Assembly: GCF_900142375.1 (NCBI RefSeq)
Contig: NZ_FRAR01000022.1
Location: 45,772 to 109,771 of the forward strand
Reading direction: 5' to 3'
Length of the DNA: 64,000 bases
From: Desulforamulus aeronauticus DSM 10349
Lineage (GTDB): Bacteria > Bacillota > Desulfotomaculia > Desulfotomaculales > Desulfotomaculaceae
Shown piece by piece: positions 25,792 to 33,910 of the stretch. The notes beneath the pieces are model-generated. The model saw only the letters and a program-made list of their open reading frames with translations. It was not told the origin of the DNA and did no database searches. Every line of letters starts with the position of its first letter. The stretch's first letter is position 1. The position numbers and the translations under genes were made by a program.

Positions 25792-26427
25792 ATGGAAAGG
25801 TCTGCTATAACTATGAAAGCATATAATAAGTCTGCTAAGGGCTTTGAAAATAAATTTATGAACTTAGATTTGTATAAAGAGAAACTCGGCTCATTTTGTA
25901 GATTGTTAAAGTCAGGGTCAAAGATTCTGGATTTAGGCTGTGGTCCTGGAAATGTAGCTAAATATTTGTTTGAATCCAATCAAGGTTTTACCGTTGTTGG
26001 GATAGACCTATCGGAAGAAATGATTAAATTAGCAAGACAAAACGTTCCCCATGATTCCGTGATGTTTAAAGTGGGGGATATTCGAGAGCTTGAAATGGAA
26101 GAAAATAAGTATGATGCAGTTGTTGCTTCGTTCTGTATCGTACATCTTGATAATGATGAGACAATAAATTTACTAAAGAAAGTTGTCCAAATGCTTAAGA
26201 AGAATGGTATGTTGTACTTAAGCTGCATGGAGGGAAAAAAATCTGGATTTGAGACAACAAGTTTTAGTAATGGAGGTTACATCTATTTCAATTATTACTC
26301 GGAAGAATTTTTGGGCCAGATTTTACAAGAGAGTGGATTAAAGATTTTACAGTTGCTTAGACAGGATTACCCGGAGGAAGATGGAAGTATAACTACCGAT
26401 ATGTTCTTATTTGCTTGCAAAGTCTAA
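25792..26427 (+). CDS. Class I SAM-dependent methyltransferase
   Basis: A 211-residue methyltransferase. Motif I is ILDLGCGPGNVAKYLF, the acidic end of beta-2 is GIDLS, and motif IV-like sequence is YDAVVASFCIVHL. The substrate is unknown. The ATG at 25792 has AGGAG 6 bp upstream; an overlapping GTG at 25789 is less likely. It is a single gene between two copies of the cassette site. Confidence 0.85.
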   Translation: MERSAITMKAYNKSAKGFENKFMNLDLYKEKLGSFCRLLKSGSKILDLGCGPGNVAKYLFESNQGFTVVGIDLSEEMIKLARQNVPHDSVMFKVGDIRELEMEENKYDAVVASFCIVHLDNDETINLLKKVVQMLKKNGMLYLSCMEGKKSGFETTSFSNGGYIYFNYYSEEFLGQILQESGLKILQLLRQDYPEEDGSITTDMFLFACKV

Positions 26428-26444
26428 CTTCCCATAATCCATAT
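26426..26444 (+). repeat. Cassette site after the methyltransferase
   Basis: AACTTCCCATAATCCATAT begins in the stop codon of the methyltransferase gene. Confidence 0.6.
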
Positions 26445-26538
26445 TTACCAATGATAATTCACTGGAAAATCTCTTTCAGTGCTGGGGGAAATTTTATAGT
26501 TTACCGGACCTAAAAGTTTTAAATGGGAGTGAAAGAAA

Positions 26539-26940
26539 TTGACTATCCCAAGATTATTGTTGTATCTAGTTTTCATTCTTCAAGTCTCATTTACAATCAC
26601 TGGATGCTCTCAAGACTCACAGGAAAAGGTTAATATTAAAAGCGAAGCTGGGGATATTTTTTTTGAGGCTTCCCAAATATTTGGCGAGTCAAAACCCACG
26701 AATAGTGGGGTAGAAGTTGCCGAAAAAGATACATACCTTTTTACAATGGAAGGTGATTTTACAAATCCTTGGGATAGGACAGCACCAAAAGCAGACAAAA
26801 TATCCTTTAGGATTACGCAAGACGGGTTAATTGATAAGTTTAGAGCATACCAAGGAGCAAAGGAAGTTTGGGCAGTAAATCTACCTCACATACATTGGAG
26901 AAAACTTGGCGGTGTTCATGTTTCAAATGGAAATCAATAA
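26539..26940 (+). CDS. Putative lipoprotein
   Basis: A 133-residue protein with a signal peptide and lipobox (VSFTITGC, Cys at residue 23), then a small beta-rich domain (KISFRITQDGLIDKFRAYQG). TTG start after GGGAGTGAAAG. No family recognised; it should be anchored on the outer face of the membrane. It follows the cassette pattern of one gene between two sites. Confidence 0.65.
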   Translation: MTIPRLLLYLVFILQVSFTITGCSQDSQEKVNIKSEAGDIFFEASQIFGESKPTNSGVEVAEKDTYLFTMEGDFTNPWDRTAPKADKISFRITQDGLIDKFRAYQGAKEVWAVNLPHIHWRKLGGVHVSNGNQ

Positions 26941-26967
26941 AAATCCGTAATAGCAGTCTACGAATCC

Positions 26968-26986
26968 AGATTCCCATAATCCATAT
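26968..26986 (+). repeat. Cassette site after the lipoprotein
   Basis: AGATTCCCATAATCCATAT, 28 bp after the stop codon of the lipoprotein gene. Confidence 0.6.
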
Positions 26987-27084
26987 ACTCTGGTTTTTGG
27001 ATAAGGGACACTTGTAATCATCCCTATTCTTTCTACACCTTACTGATTTTCAGATAATGTTTTAATCGCTGGAGGTTTTTTAAT

Positions 27085-29184
27085 ATGGGTTACTTTGGCA
27101 GACAGCAATCTGGCGGCAGCATTGAGAGGAAAGGACTGGTCTATCAAGACTGTGTTGCAGTAATTTATTTGTTTCGTAATCTGAGCAATTCTAAATTTAC
27201 CTCAATTAGCTTTGAGACAATGGATGATTTTGTCATCCATTATGCGCAGGACCAACCGGATCTACACGTCCAAGTCAAGATTAATCAGCTGGACGTCAAC
27301 CGAATCCGTAGCTTACTGAATACTGCTCCTGAGAAGGAGGATATGGTTCAGTGCTATGTGGGGTCCTCGATGAACGATGATTTGCGCAACCTTCGGGACA
27401 AACTACAGCAGCTTAGCGATATTGGTGATGAAAGTGAGAGGGTCCAAGCTGAGCTGGAGCTAGAAGAAATTTGTGCAAAAAAGAAACTAGAGTTTGTGCA
27501 GCTAAAAAAGGTAAAACTCGATACGATCGGCGAACAGGACGCCGCCAAATTAGCTTGGGCGGAAGTGCTGGAATGGGCTGAAAAGCGCAAACTGTTTGTG
27601 GATGCAAAGAGAATTCTAAGTGAGTTGATTGAGTGCATACATCTCGACTTGAGTGTTAGGCGGCGAGGATTGAGCCGAGGTGAACTGATAGAAATTATCA
27701 ACCGCAACCGCACCAGCAAGATTGTAAGCGGGATTGATAATGTATCGGTCTCACTGCTTAAACAACGCTTTTTACAAGACATTGAGGCCGATATGCTGAT
27801 TCATACACGTGATTTTTCTGAGTTACAGGTGATCAAGCTACTTGTCGAGAGGAACCAACTGCCGGAATACAAAAATAGCATTGAGATGCTGTACTTGCAG
27901 AATCCGTCCTACCTAGAACTGCAGCTCTGGTCTCTGCTATTTCTGGAGGAATTTGAGGAGATTGAGCGACTCTGCAGCGAGCATCCAACTGACGGGAATA
28001 GCTCTCTATTAATTCTTGCTCTGGCTCATTTTGCAAACGAGAAATACATGGAGGCGCTGTCGATCCTGGACGGATATCCGGAAAAGGCTATGCGCTTTGA
28101 AGAAGCTATGGTTGCCGGAATGTGCTATGCTAATCTTGGTGATAAAAAGCATGCGCAGGCAAGGTTTGAACATTGCGTGGAACTGCAGCCACGCAGCGCT
28201 TTGCCTTGCCTAATGCAGGCTAATTTACATCCCTATAGTAAGACGGCCCTTGATCTGGTAGAACGGGCAATTTGTTTAGAGCCGGAATGTGCAGAGGCTT
28301 ATCTGCAAAAGGGAGCGCTCTGTCGATACTTTGGCGAAAACGCGTTGGCGGTGAGCTCTTATGAGAGATATATGGAATTGTCAAAGGAATATGGGAGCTT
28401 GTTTGTGTTGCAAGAGTTGGCGTTTGCTTGCTACAATGCTACAGGTGAAACCCACGAGAAATATCCACTGTATTTCGCCCGCTGGTTTAGCGAATTAATT
28501 AGTCAGGGAAAGATTATCAAGAAAGACGGAGAAGAACTTACAATAGGTTTTGTAGATATAGGATACAAATCAACTAATTTTGCTGTGCTGAACCTTGATA
28601 AAGATGGTGCTGCTATTTTCTGGATTAATGGGGTCGACCGCTTTAAGATACCTACCAACCGGGCCTTTAGGGGCGCGGTTGGTTTAAGTTGTCCGCCCAA
28701 CAATTTGGATTTAATGGCCATTAATTATCTGAACCATCAACTTATAAACGAGACCTGTATCCATCTATCTTTGGAGGAGAGATTAAGGCTTCTCAGTGGG
28801 GCCGATTGGCAAAGGATTCAGGAAAAGGCGGCGGTTCCTACACTCTTTCGTATCACGGAGAGCAATGAGGACTACCAATACCTAAAGCAGTCGTTGATTG
28901 CCCAAAATGTATTACATATAAACCATGACTGGGAGTATTATGTGGATGAGTGTGATATTGATGTATCTCTTCATATAAGTATGCATACGCTGAATGCCAA
29001 GGTGCGTGTCGGTAAATACACCATGAATATATTTGTACCCAACGCGGGGGCGGGACTCCAGTCTTTTCAACGCAAACTTTCAGAAGGGCCTGCCTTTCAG
29101 GAAGCGGCTATCCTGCTGAAGGGGCCATCAGAGTTTACTCAGATCACTTTTCGGGCAGAGTGGATAAAACGGATTTATACTTAA
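27085..29184 (+). CDS. DUF4297-like nuclease with TPR region, putative defence protein
   Basis: A 699-residue protein. The first 70 residues carry a PD-(D/E)xK pattern like that of DUF4297 (Cap4-type) nucleases: GLVYQDCVAVIYLF, then Glu44 and Asp47/48 in FETMDDF, then QVK at 63-65. Residues about 300-460 form TPR-like helical repeats (AMVAGMCYANLGDKKHAQAR). The C-terminal 220 residues are of unknown type. It is not a Cap4, as no SAVED domain is seen. GGAGG precedes the start. It lies alone between two cassette sites, which fits a single-gene defence cassette. Confidence 0.65.
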   Translation: MGYFGRQQSGGSIERKGLVYQDCVAVIYLFRNLSNSKFTSISFETMDDFVIHYAQDQPDLHVQVKINQLDVNRIRSLLNTAPEKEDMVQCYVGSSMNDDLRNLRDKLQQLSDIGDESERVQAELELEEICAKKKLEFVQLKKVKLDTIGEQDAAKLAWAEVLEWAEKRKLFVDAKRILSELIECIHLDLSVRRRGLSRGELIEIINRNRTSKIVSGIDNVSVSLLKQRFLQDIEADMLIHTRDFSELQVIKLLVERNQLPEYKNSIEMLYLQNPSYLELQLWSLLFLEEFEEIERLCSEHPTDGNSSLLILALAHFANEKYMEALSILDGYPEKAMRFEEAMVAGMCYANLGDKKHAQARFEHCVELQPRSALPCLMQANLHPYSKTALDLVERAICLEPECAEAYLQKGALCRYFGENALAVSSYERYMELSKEYGSLFVLQELAFACYNATGETHEKYPLYFARWFSELISQGKIIKKDGEELTIGFVDIGYKSTNFAVLNLDKDGAAIFWINGVDRFKIPTNRAFRGAVGLSCPPNNLDLMAINYLNHQLINETCIHLSLEERLRLLSGADWQRIQEKAAVPTLFRITESNEDYQYLKQSLIAQNVLHINHDWEYYVDECDIDVSLHISMHTLNAKVRVGKYTMNIFVPNAGAGLQSFQRKLSEGPAFQEAAILLKGPSEFTQITFRAEWIKRIYT

Positions 29185-29226
29185 GTATCTACGTAATCTT
29201 TAACACTACTTTGACCGGCATGCGGA

Positions 29227-29285
29227 CTTCCTATTATGTTTATTGTAAATGAACCAGCCGATTTTGAGCTTCGCATAATCCATAT
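29227..29285 (+). repeat. Paired cassette sites after the nuclease gene
   Basis: CTTCCTATTATGTTTA (29227-29242) and AGCTTCGCATAATCCATAT (29267-29285), 42 bp after the stop; same two-part layout as at 25701-25767. Confidence 0.6.
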
Positions 29286-29336
29286 TAGCTGAAGGTTTAA
29301 GGTACAGAGAGACTTGCCCAAAAGACTAACCTCAAT

Positions 29337-29363
29337 AAAAAACATCCTTTTAGGGTGTTTTTG
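29337..29363 (+). terminator. Rho-independent terminator
   Basis: AAAAACATCC/GGGTGTTTTT stem with a TTTTA loop and terminal T run. Confidence 0.75.
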
Positions 29364-29552
29364 CTATTTCTTCGCTGTTTGATAAATCATTTCAACCTGC
29401 TCCGGTTTATCTCCAACTTGCTTGCCTTCTCAAAAAGTCAAATCTTTGTCGAATCCTCCATAAAGCACAAAAGCACCCATGGGGGGGTTATTTTATGGAA
29501 GTATTAGCTTACATAAAGATTAAAGCTGATTCCTGAATAATATGCTGAGATA

Positions 29553-29611
29553 GAGCCACCATCCGATTTGTGAGATACACATAGTAGCTCTCACAAATCG
29601 GATGGTGGCTC
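29553..29611. repeat. 23-bp perfect inverted repeat (stem-loop)
   Basis: The arms at 29553-29575 and 29589-29611 (left arm begins GAGCCACCATCCGATTTGTG) are exact complements around a 13-nt loop. No T run follows, so it is not an ordinary terminator. It lies in a 580-bp gap between the nuclease gene and the DUF3883 gene and could be joined IS ends or a structured RNA. Confidence 0.8.
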
Positions 29612-29765
29612 AAATCCATCATAATATTCAATTCCCGAGATATTGTTTGTAATTATTAGACAAACAGAGTAACTTTCCTTCTTCATTTTGAAGACTATTA
29701 GAGGGAAATGTCAAAAAATATAGAAAAAGCCAATTATATCTTTAATGTTTTTCTGGAGGTTAATT

Positions 29766-30773
29766 ATGGTTAGACCATTAAGGAAATACAGTGATTATAG
29801 CAGAGATGAAGTACATAATATTTTTTCACCCCATACAACTTTTATCCCGCAAGCTGGTACCTGGGGATTGCATGGGATTGTTAAGATTCCTAACCGGGAG
29901 AAAGACTATGTTTTCTTTGTTACATATGGTCAAAGCCAATCAGGTCACACATTTGATGAAGGAATTACTGAGGAGGGTATCCTTACCTGGCAATCCCAGC
30001 CTCGACATAAATTTACTCACTCTACAATTCAGGATTTTATAAACCATAATCATTTAACTAATAATATTTATCTTTTTCTCAGAACTGCCAAGGGAAGAGA
30101 CTATACATATTTAGGTCAATTGGCATATTTAAGCCATGATAGTGAGAGGGAGGAGCCCGTACACTTTAAGTGGCAAATACTGGATTGGGAATTACCAGAA
30201 GGAAGAGCACAGGAAATTGGACTAGTACTAAACCAGACGTTGCCACAACAGGATTCTGCTAGTATCCAAGAGAGCTTGCCTCAACTTACCAAGACGGATC
30301 CACCCGCACCAAGGACATCTACCCAAGGCGTAACAACGAGAGATTTTCATGGAAGAAAAGTTGATTATAGTGAGGTTGATTCTAAGCGTAAAGACTTAGG
30401 GAGAGCAGGCGAATTATTAGTTCTGGAATATGAAAGGAAACATTTAATTGAGGCTGGGCTCAAGGATTTAGCCAATAAAATCATACACACATCTGAAGTG
30501 ATAGGAGATGGTGCTGGCTATGACATTGAATCTTTCACTATTGAAGGGGAAAAGAAATATATCGAAGTAAAGACAACAACAGGTGGGATTAATACCCCGT
30601 TTCTAATGTCCATAAATGAGGTAACTTTCTCACAGCAGAATTCGGACAACTACTATTTATATAGGATCTATGATTTCAAGAAACAGTATGGCACTGGTAG
30701 TTTTTTTGTTATACCAGGAAATATTGGCGAAGACTTTGTGCTTGAACCTACTCAATTTAAGGTAAGAAGGTAG
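29766..30773 (+). CDS. DUF3427-DUF3883 protein, putative PD-(D/E)xK nuclease
   Basis: A 335-residue protein with two parts. The N-terminal 150 residues look like the DUF3427 domain found at the end of helicases (FVTYGQSQSGHTF, ILTWQSQPRHKF, DYTYLGQLAYL). The C-terminal half is DUF3883 (LGRAGELLVLEYERKHL, GDGAGYDIESF, KYIEVKTTTGG), with Asp and the ExK of a Mrr-like nuclease fold. Here the two domains stand without a helicase. ATG at 29766 has CTGGAGGTT upstream. A role in phage or plasmid restriction is a fair inference. Confidence 0.75.
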   Translation: MVRPLRKYSDYSRDEVHNIFSPHTTFIPQAGTWGLHGIVKIPNREKDYVFFVTYGQSQSGHTFDEGITEEGILTWQSQPRHKFTHSTIQDFINHNHLTNNIYLFLRTAKGRDYTYLGQLAYLSHDSEREEPVHFKWQILDWELPEGRAQEIGLVLNQTLPQQDSASIQESLPQLTKTDPPAPRTSTQGVTTRDFHGRKVDYSEVDSKRKDLGRAGELLVLEYERKHLIEAGLKDLANKIIHTSEVIGDGAGYDIESFTIEGEKKYIEVKTTTGGINTPFLMSINEVTFSQQNSDNYYLYRIYDFKKQYGTGSFFVIPGNIGEDFVLEPTQFKVRR

Positions 30774-30847
30774 GAAATATTCAATGATCTTTAGGAAAAA
30801 GTATTTTTAACTTCCCCCCCAAAAACTGGGAGATTAGAGGTGTTTCC

Positions 30848-32083
30848 ATTATTAGTATAGTTGATAATTATCGTCAATTTTTAGAATCCGTTGGAGACAA
30901 ACATATCTACATCTACGAGGTCGCTGCTTCACCATATAAGTTTGACATATTGCCTCAAGGAATAACTTTTGGCCCTGATAGCCATAAGATACATATAATT
31001 AATCAGTTTGCTGGAAAAAGACCATTCTTATTTAACCTTGATATTTTGAGGGCACACGGTCAATTTGAACATCAAATAGTTGTTACTATTGTCCTAGATT
31101 CGCATATTGCTTCGGAACTTCATAAATATCGTGTCAGTCGCCAAAGAATGAGGGGGGACATAAGGCAAGCTATTGAAGAATTTCTATCCTATGTGACAAG
31201 ATATAATTTTGACTATAATCCCACTTTTTATTTATTAGAAAGTTACTTTAAATCAGATCCTAAAGTGTTTGTTGATAAAGTTGCCCCTGTTGCCACTTCA
31301 ATTGTATATCTACATTCAATGGATGAGGAGCGTTTTCTAAAGACCAAGGAAATCCTCCTTAAACCTGACGCCATAGATTATTACTTAACAAAATTCAATG
31401 TTAGAACAATTGAAGACTGTGGTAGAGCTTGGGTTGAGGAGTATATAGGTGATAGCAAAAAAATTGACAACTTAGTACAATTGATAAACCTTAGCTACGT
31501 GTGTCTACTAAAAATGACATTGATCCACAAGAAAGATAAACGACCTATTGAGAAGAAACTTGATGAATTTGAGAGTTTTATGACAGAAGAATTAGGTTTA
31601 CGTTTGGCACGAGAAAGTCACCTAGCGATGTACTGCTTTGCAGATCTCGCAGGTTCGTTCATAGGAGTACAAGCAGGAATGAATTTCGAAAAAGCTAAAC
31701 GAATACTATGTGCTTCTGCTTGGGATATATTTCTAATAAGATTTCCTGAACAGCTATTAAGTCCACGGTATCTTCCGGAGATGAATTTAGCTTTTGCATG
31801 TACTGCAGAAAAAAAACTTGCAGAACTTGGAGAGCTTTTAACACTAGAACGTCTATTAACTCGCTCTGATGAAGAGATAAGCATTCCAACAGTTAGTATG
31901 AATCTTTCTAAGCTAGAGGAAAAACTGGGTCGAGACACGGCAACACGGCTAATGGCTGCAAGTGAAGAACGGACATTGCAGCAAATTCTTAAAAAAGAAA
32001 GAAAGGCTATAAACCACCACAAACTTCGGTATCTTATTGAAGATTTAGAAGTTCAGCTTTCTTATTTGTGTAAGAGTCGATAA
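30848..32083 (+). CDS. Hypothetical protein with unclear start
   Basis: The annotated TTG at 30950 is internal. The frame is open back to 30788 and reads IISIVDNYRQFLESVGDKHI just before it, which looks coding. No ATG, GTG or TTG lies in that extension; an ATT at 30848, 6 bp after AGAGGTG, is the best candidate. The protein (about 411 residues) is mostly helical and soluble, with no motif that I recognise. Alternatively its true 5' end was lost at the junction with the DUF3883 gene 75 bp upstream. Confidence 0.6.
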   Translation: MISIVDNYRQFLESVGDKHIYIYEVAASPYKFDILPQGITFGPDSHKIHIINQFAGKRPFLFNLDILRAHGQFEHQIVVTIVLDSHIASELHKYRVSRQRMRGDIRQAIEEFLSYVTRYNFDYNPTFYLLESYFKSDPKVFVDKVAPVATSIVYLHSMDEERFLKTKEILLKPDAIDYYLTKFNVRTIEDCGRAWVEEYIGDSKKIDNLVQLINLSYVCLLKMTLIHKKDKRPIEKKLDEFESFMTEELGLRLARESHLAMYCFADLAGSFIGVQAGMNFEKAKRILCASAWDIFLIRFPEQLLSPRYLPEMNLAFACTAEKKLAELGELLTLERLLTRSDEEISIPTVSMNLSKLEEKLGRDTATRLMAASEERTLQQILKKERKAINHHKLRYLIEDLEVQLSYLCKSR

Positions 32084-32161
32084 GATCAAGCAATACAATT
32101 TATTAAGCCATCTGTTTCTAAATATGTATAGCTTGTAAATTGGTGGCTAGTAGTACTATAG

Positions 32162-32194
32162 ATACACTGGGACAAATTCCGGTGTATTTTATTT
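32162..32194 (+). terminator. Rho-independent terminator
   Basis: ATACACTGG/CCGGTGTAT stem (one wobble pair), 8-nt loop, then TTTATTTATG. Confidence 0.7.
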
Positions 32195-32327
32195 ATGTTC
32201 GACATAATTCTTAAACTTTATCGAATTAAGGGTGATATATTAAATCCAGGGGTAGATATATTTATGTTTGATTATACACTTGTAGACGAAGTGGAACGTT
32301 ATATTAGTCGGTTATTATGATTAGTGA

Positions 32328-32477
32328 CTCAATAATTCACTTGGAATCGACGGCCCTAGGCGCATTGACTTTTACCAAGACACATACACTGAAGTTTTGG
32401 TAAACAATGCGATACCATCAGTAAAGACATTTTATATAGAAAATAGCATTGATCCATTTGAGGCACGCAGTGGTTAA
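32328..32477 (+). pseudogene. Unidentified gene fragment
   Basis: An open stretch without start codon reads GIDGPRRIDFYQDTYTEVLV, then NNAIPSVKTFYIENSIDPFE, to TAA. It looks like the coding end of a lost gene; the family is unknown. It lies between the terminator and the next site pair. Confidence 0.3.
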
Positions 32478-32600
32478 GTTTTGATTAGAAATATGGGCCA
32501 TCACAGAATACTTTGGATTGGTTGCGCAGTTGCCCAGAAAAAACCTTACCTAAGGCAAAAAATGTGGGCAAGTCATCGACTCTTAAAATCAACGGGCCGT

Positions 32601-32655
32601 ACTAATGTCTATAATACGAAGTTCGAATAATGCTGATGTTTGTCTATAATGCGCA
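32601..32655 (-). repeat. Two cassette-site copies (minus orientation)
   Basis: ACTAATGTCTATAATACGAA (32601-32620) and TGTCTATAATGCGCA (32641-32655). They stand 63 bp before the six-gene cluster, as the pair at 24497-24566 stands before DUF4238. Confidence 0.6.
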
Positions 32656-32717
32656 ACAGTTGTTACTTAGTAGGTTATAGAACCACAGGCATCAGCCGAT
32701 AGAAAGAAGGATCTGCC

Positions 32718-33899
32718 GTGAGCAATTGCGTTGTACATTTTCTTCCCGCCAAAGCCGGAGACTGCTTTGTAGTGGAATTCAACAATGGGGAATGTATCCT
32801 TATTGACTGTGGCTATAAGGATACTTACGAAATCGAGTTAAAACCCTTGTTAATCCAATTAAAGCATAAGGGCTGTCGTGTGATACTGATGCTAATTACG
32901 CACATAGATCAGGATCATATAGGAGGAGCAATCGCATTTTTAAGCGAGAACGGTCCAGCAAACGCACCTCATATTATCGAGGTGGAAAATATTTGGTTCA
33001 ATGGATTTTTCAACACCCTGTTCATGCGGGATGAATTTAATGAGAGAAAACGGGCGGCAATCGGGGAGATGCAAACGAAACGGATGAATATGGTATTGGG
33101 TCAGTTGACCATGCAGATCGATGGCAAGGCCGGCCTTATATCAGCAGCACACAGCAGAAGTTTCGAGGAGCTATGCGCTAAGAATGGATATCGGTTAAAC
33201 GCACAATTTATTGACCGAGTCGTTAAAAGAATTGCTGACAGCAGAAATAAGCTGGTCGATCATTCCATTCAAATTGGAGAATGCAAACTGATCGTGTTGT
33301 CGCCAAACGAAGCGTCTCTGGATAGGCTTGCACACAAACTGAATATTGAGATGATCCGGAACTTTGGTGTCGACTATGAGCTTTCGGAACATATGGAATT
33401 TGCAGCATTGTTTGAGCGATTAATGGAGTTGCAATTAGAACCGGGCAGTTTTGAAGAATATATTTCGGCTTCAGAGCCGCGGCTCGAGCGTTGGATAGGC
33501 ACTTCCACACTGGCACATATGAACGAGGTAAACAATGCATCCATTGTAATCGAAATCGAATATAAGGGTTTGATATTGTTATTTACTGGGGACTCGGACA
33601 GCGACAGTTGGGCGGAGTTTTTGACAGATGAGTATGATATGATCAAGATATCCCACCATGGTACTACAAAACCAAATCTAAAGTTACTGGAGAAAGCAAA
33701 GGGTAGAACGCTTCTCATATCGACCAATGGTGGAAAGCAAAACCGGCATCCGGAGAATGAACTCTTGGCTAGAGCCATTCTAACCGGAAATAAAATTATA
33801 TATTTTAACTACGACATCAAACAAAAACAGGAACTGATAGATATGCAGGAAGAATACGGATATTCCGCTATGTTTGGACATCGAGAAATCAGATTGTAA
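32718..33899 (+). CDS. Metallo-beta-lactamase-fold hydrolase (ComEC-like)
   Basis: A 393-residue soluble hydrolase. The metal site is THIDQDHIGG (HxDxDH), with further ligands in FTGDSDSD and SHHGT, the order seen in the C-terminal domain of ComEC. An insert of about 120 residues separates the two halves. Such stand-alone proteins are often found beside protease-STAND genes in defence islands. GTG start with AAGAAGGA upstream. The trypsin-NACHT gene follows after 11 bp, so the two are co-transcribed. Confidence 0.85.
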   Translation: MSNCVVHFLPAKAGDCFVVEFNNGECILIDCGYKDTYEIELKPLLIQLKHKGCRVILMLITHIDQDHIGGAIAFLSENGPANAPHIIEVENIWFNGFFNTLFMRDEFNERKRAAIGEMQTKRMNMVLGQLTMQIDGKAGLISAAHSRSFEELCAKNGYRLNAQFIDRVVKRIADSRNKLVDHSIQIGECKLIVLSPNEASLDRLAHKLNIEMIRNFGVDYELSEHMEFAALFERLMELQLEPGSFEEYISASEPRLERWIGTSTLAHMNEVNNASIVIEIEYKGLILLFTGDSDSDSWAEFLTDEYDMIKISHHGTTKPNLKLLEKAKGRTLLISTNGGKQNRHPENELLARAILTGNKIIYFNYDIKQKQELIDMQEEYGYSAMFGHREIRL

Positions 33900-33910
33900 A
33901 GGAAAATAGT

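Noticed and set aside
27085..29184. Calling the nuclease-TPR protein Cap4 (CBASS effector)
   Set aside because: No SAVED domain or CD-NTase nearby; only the N-terminal nuclease pattern is shared.
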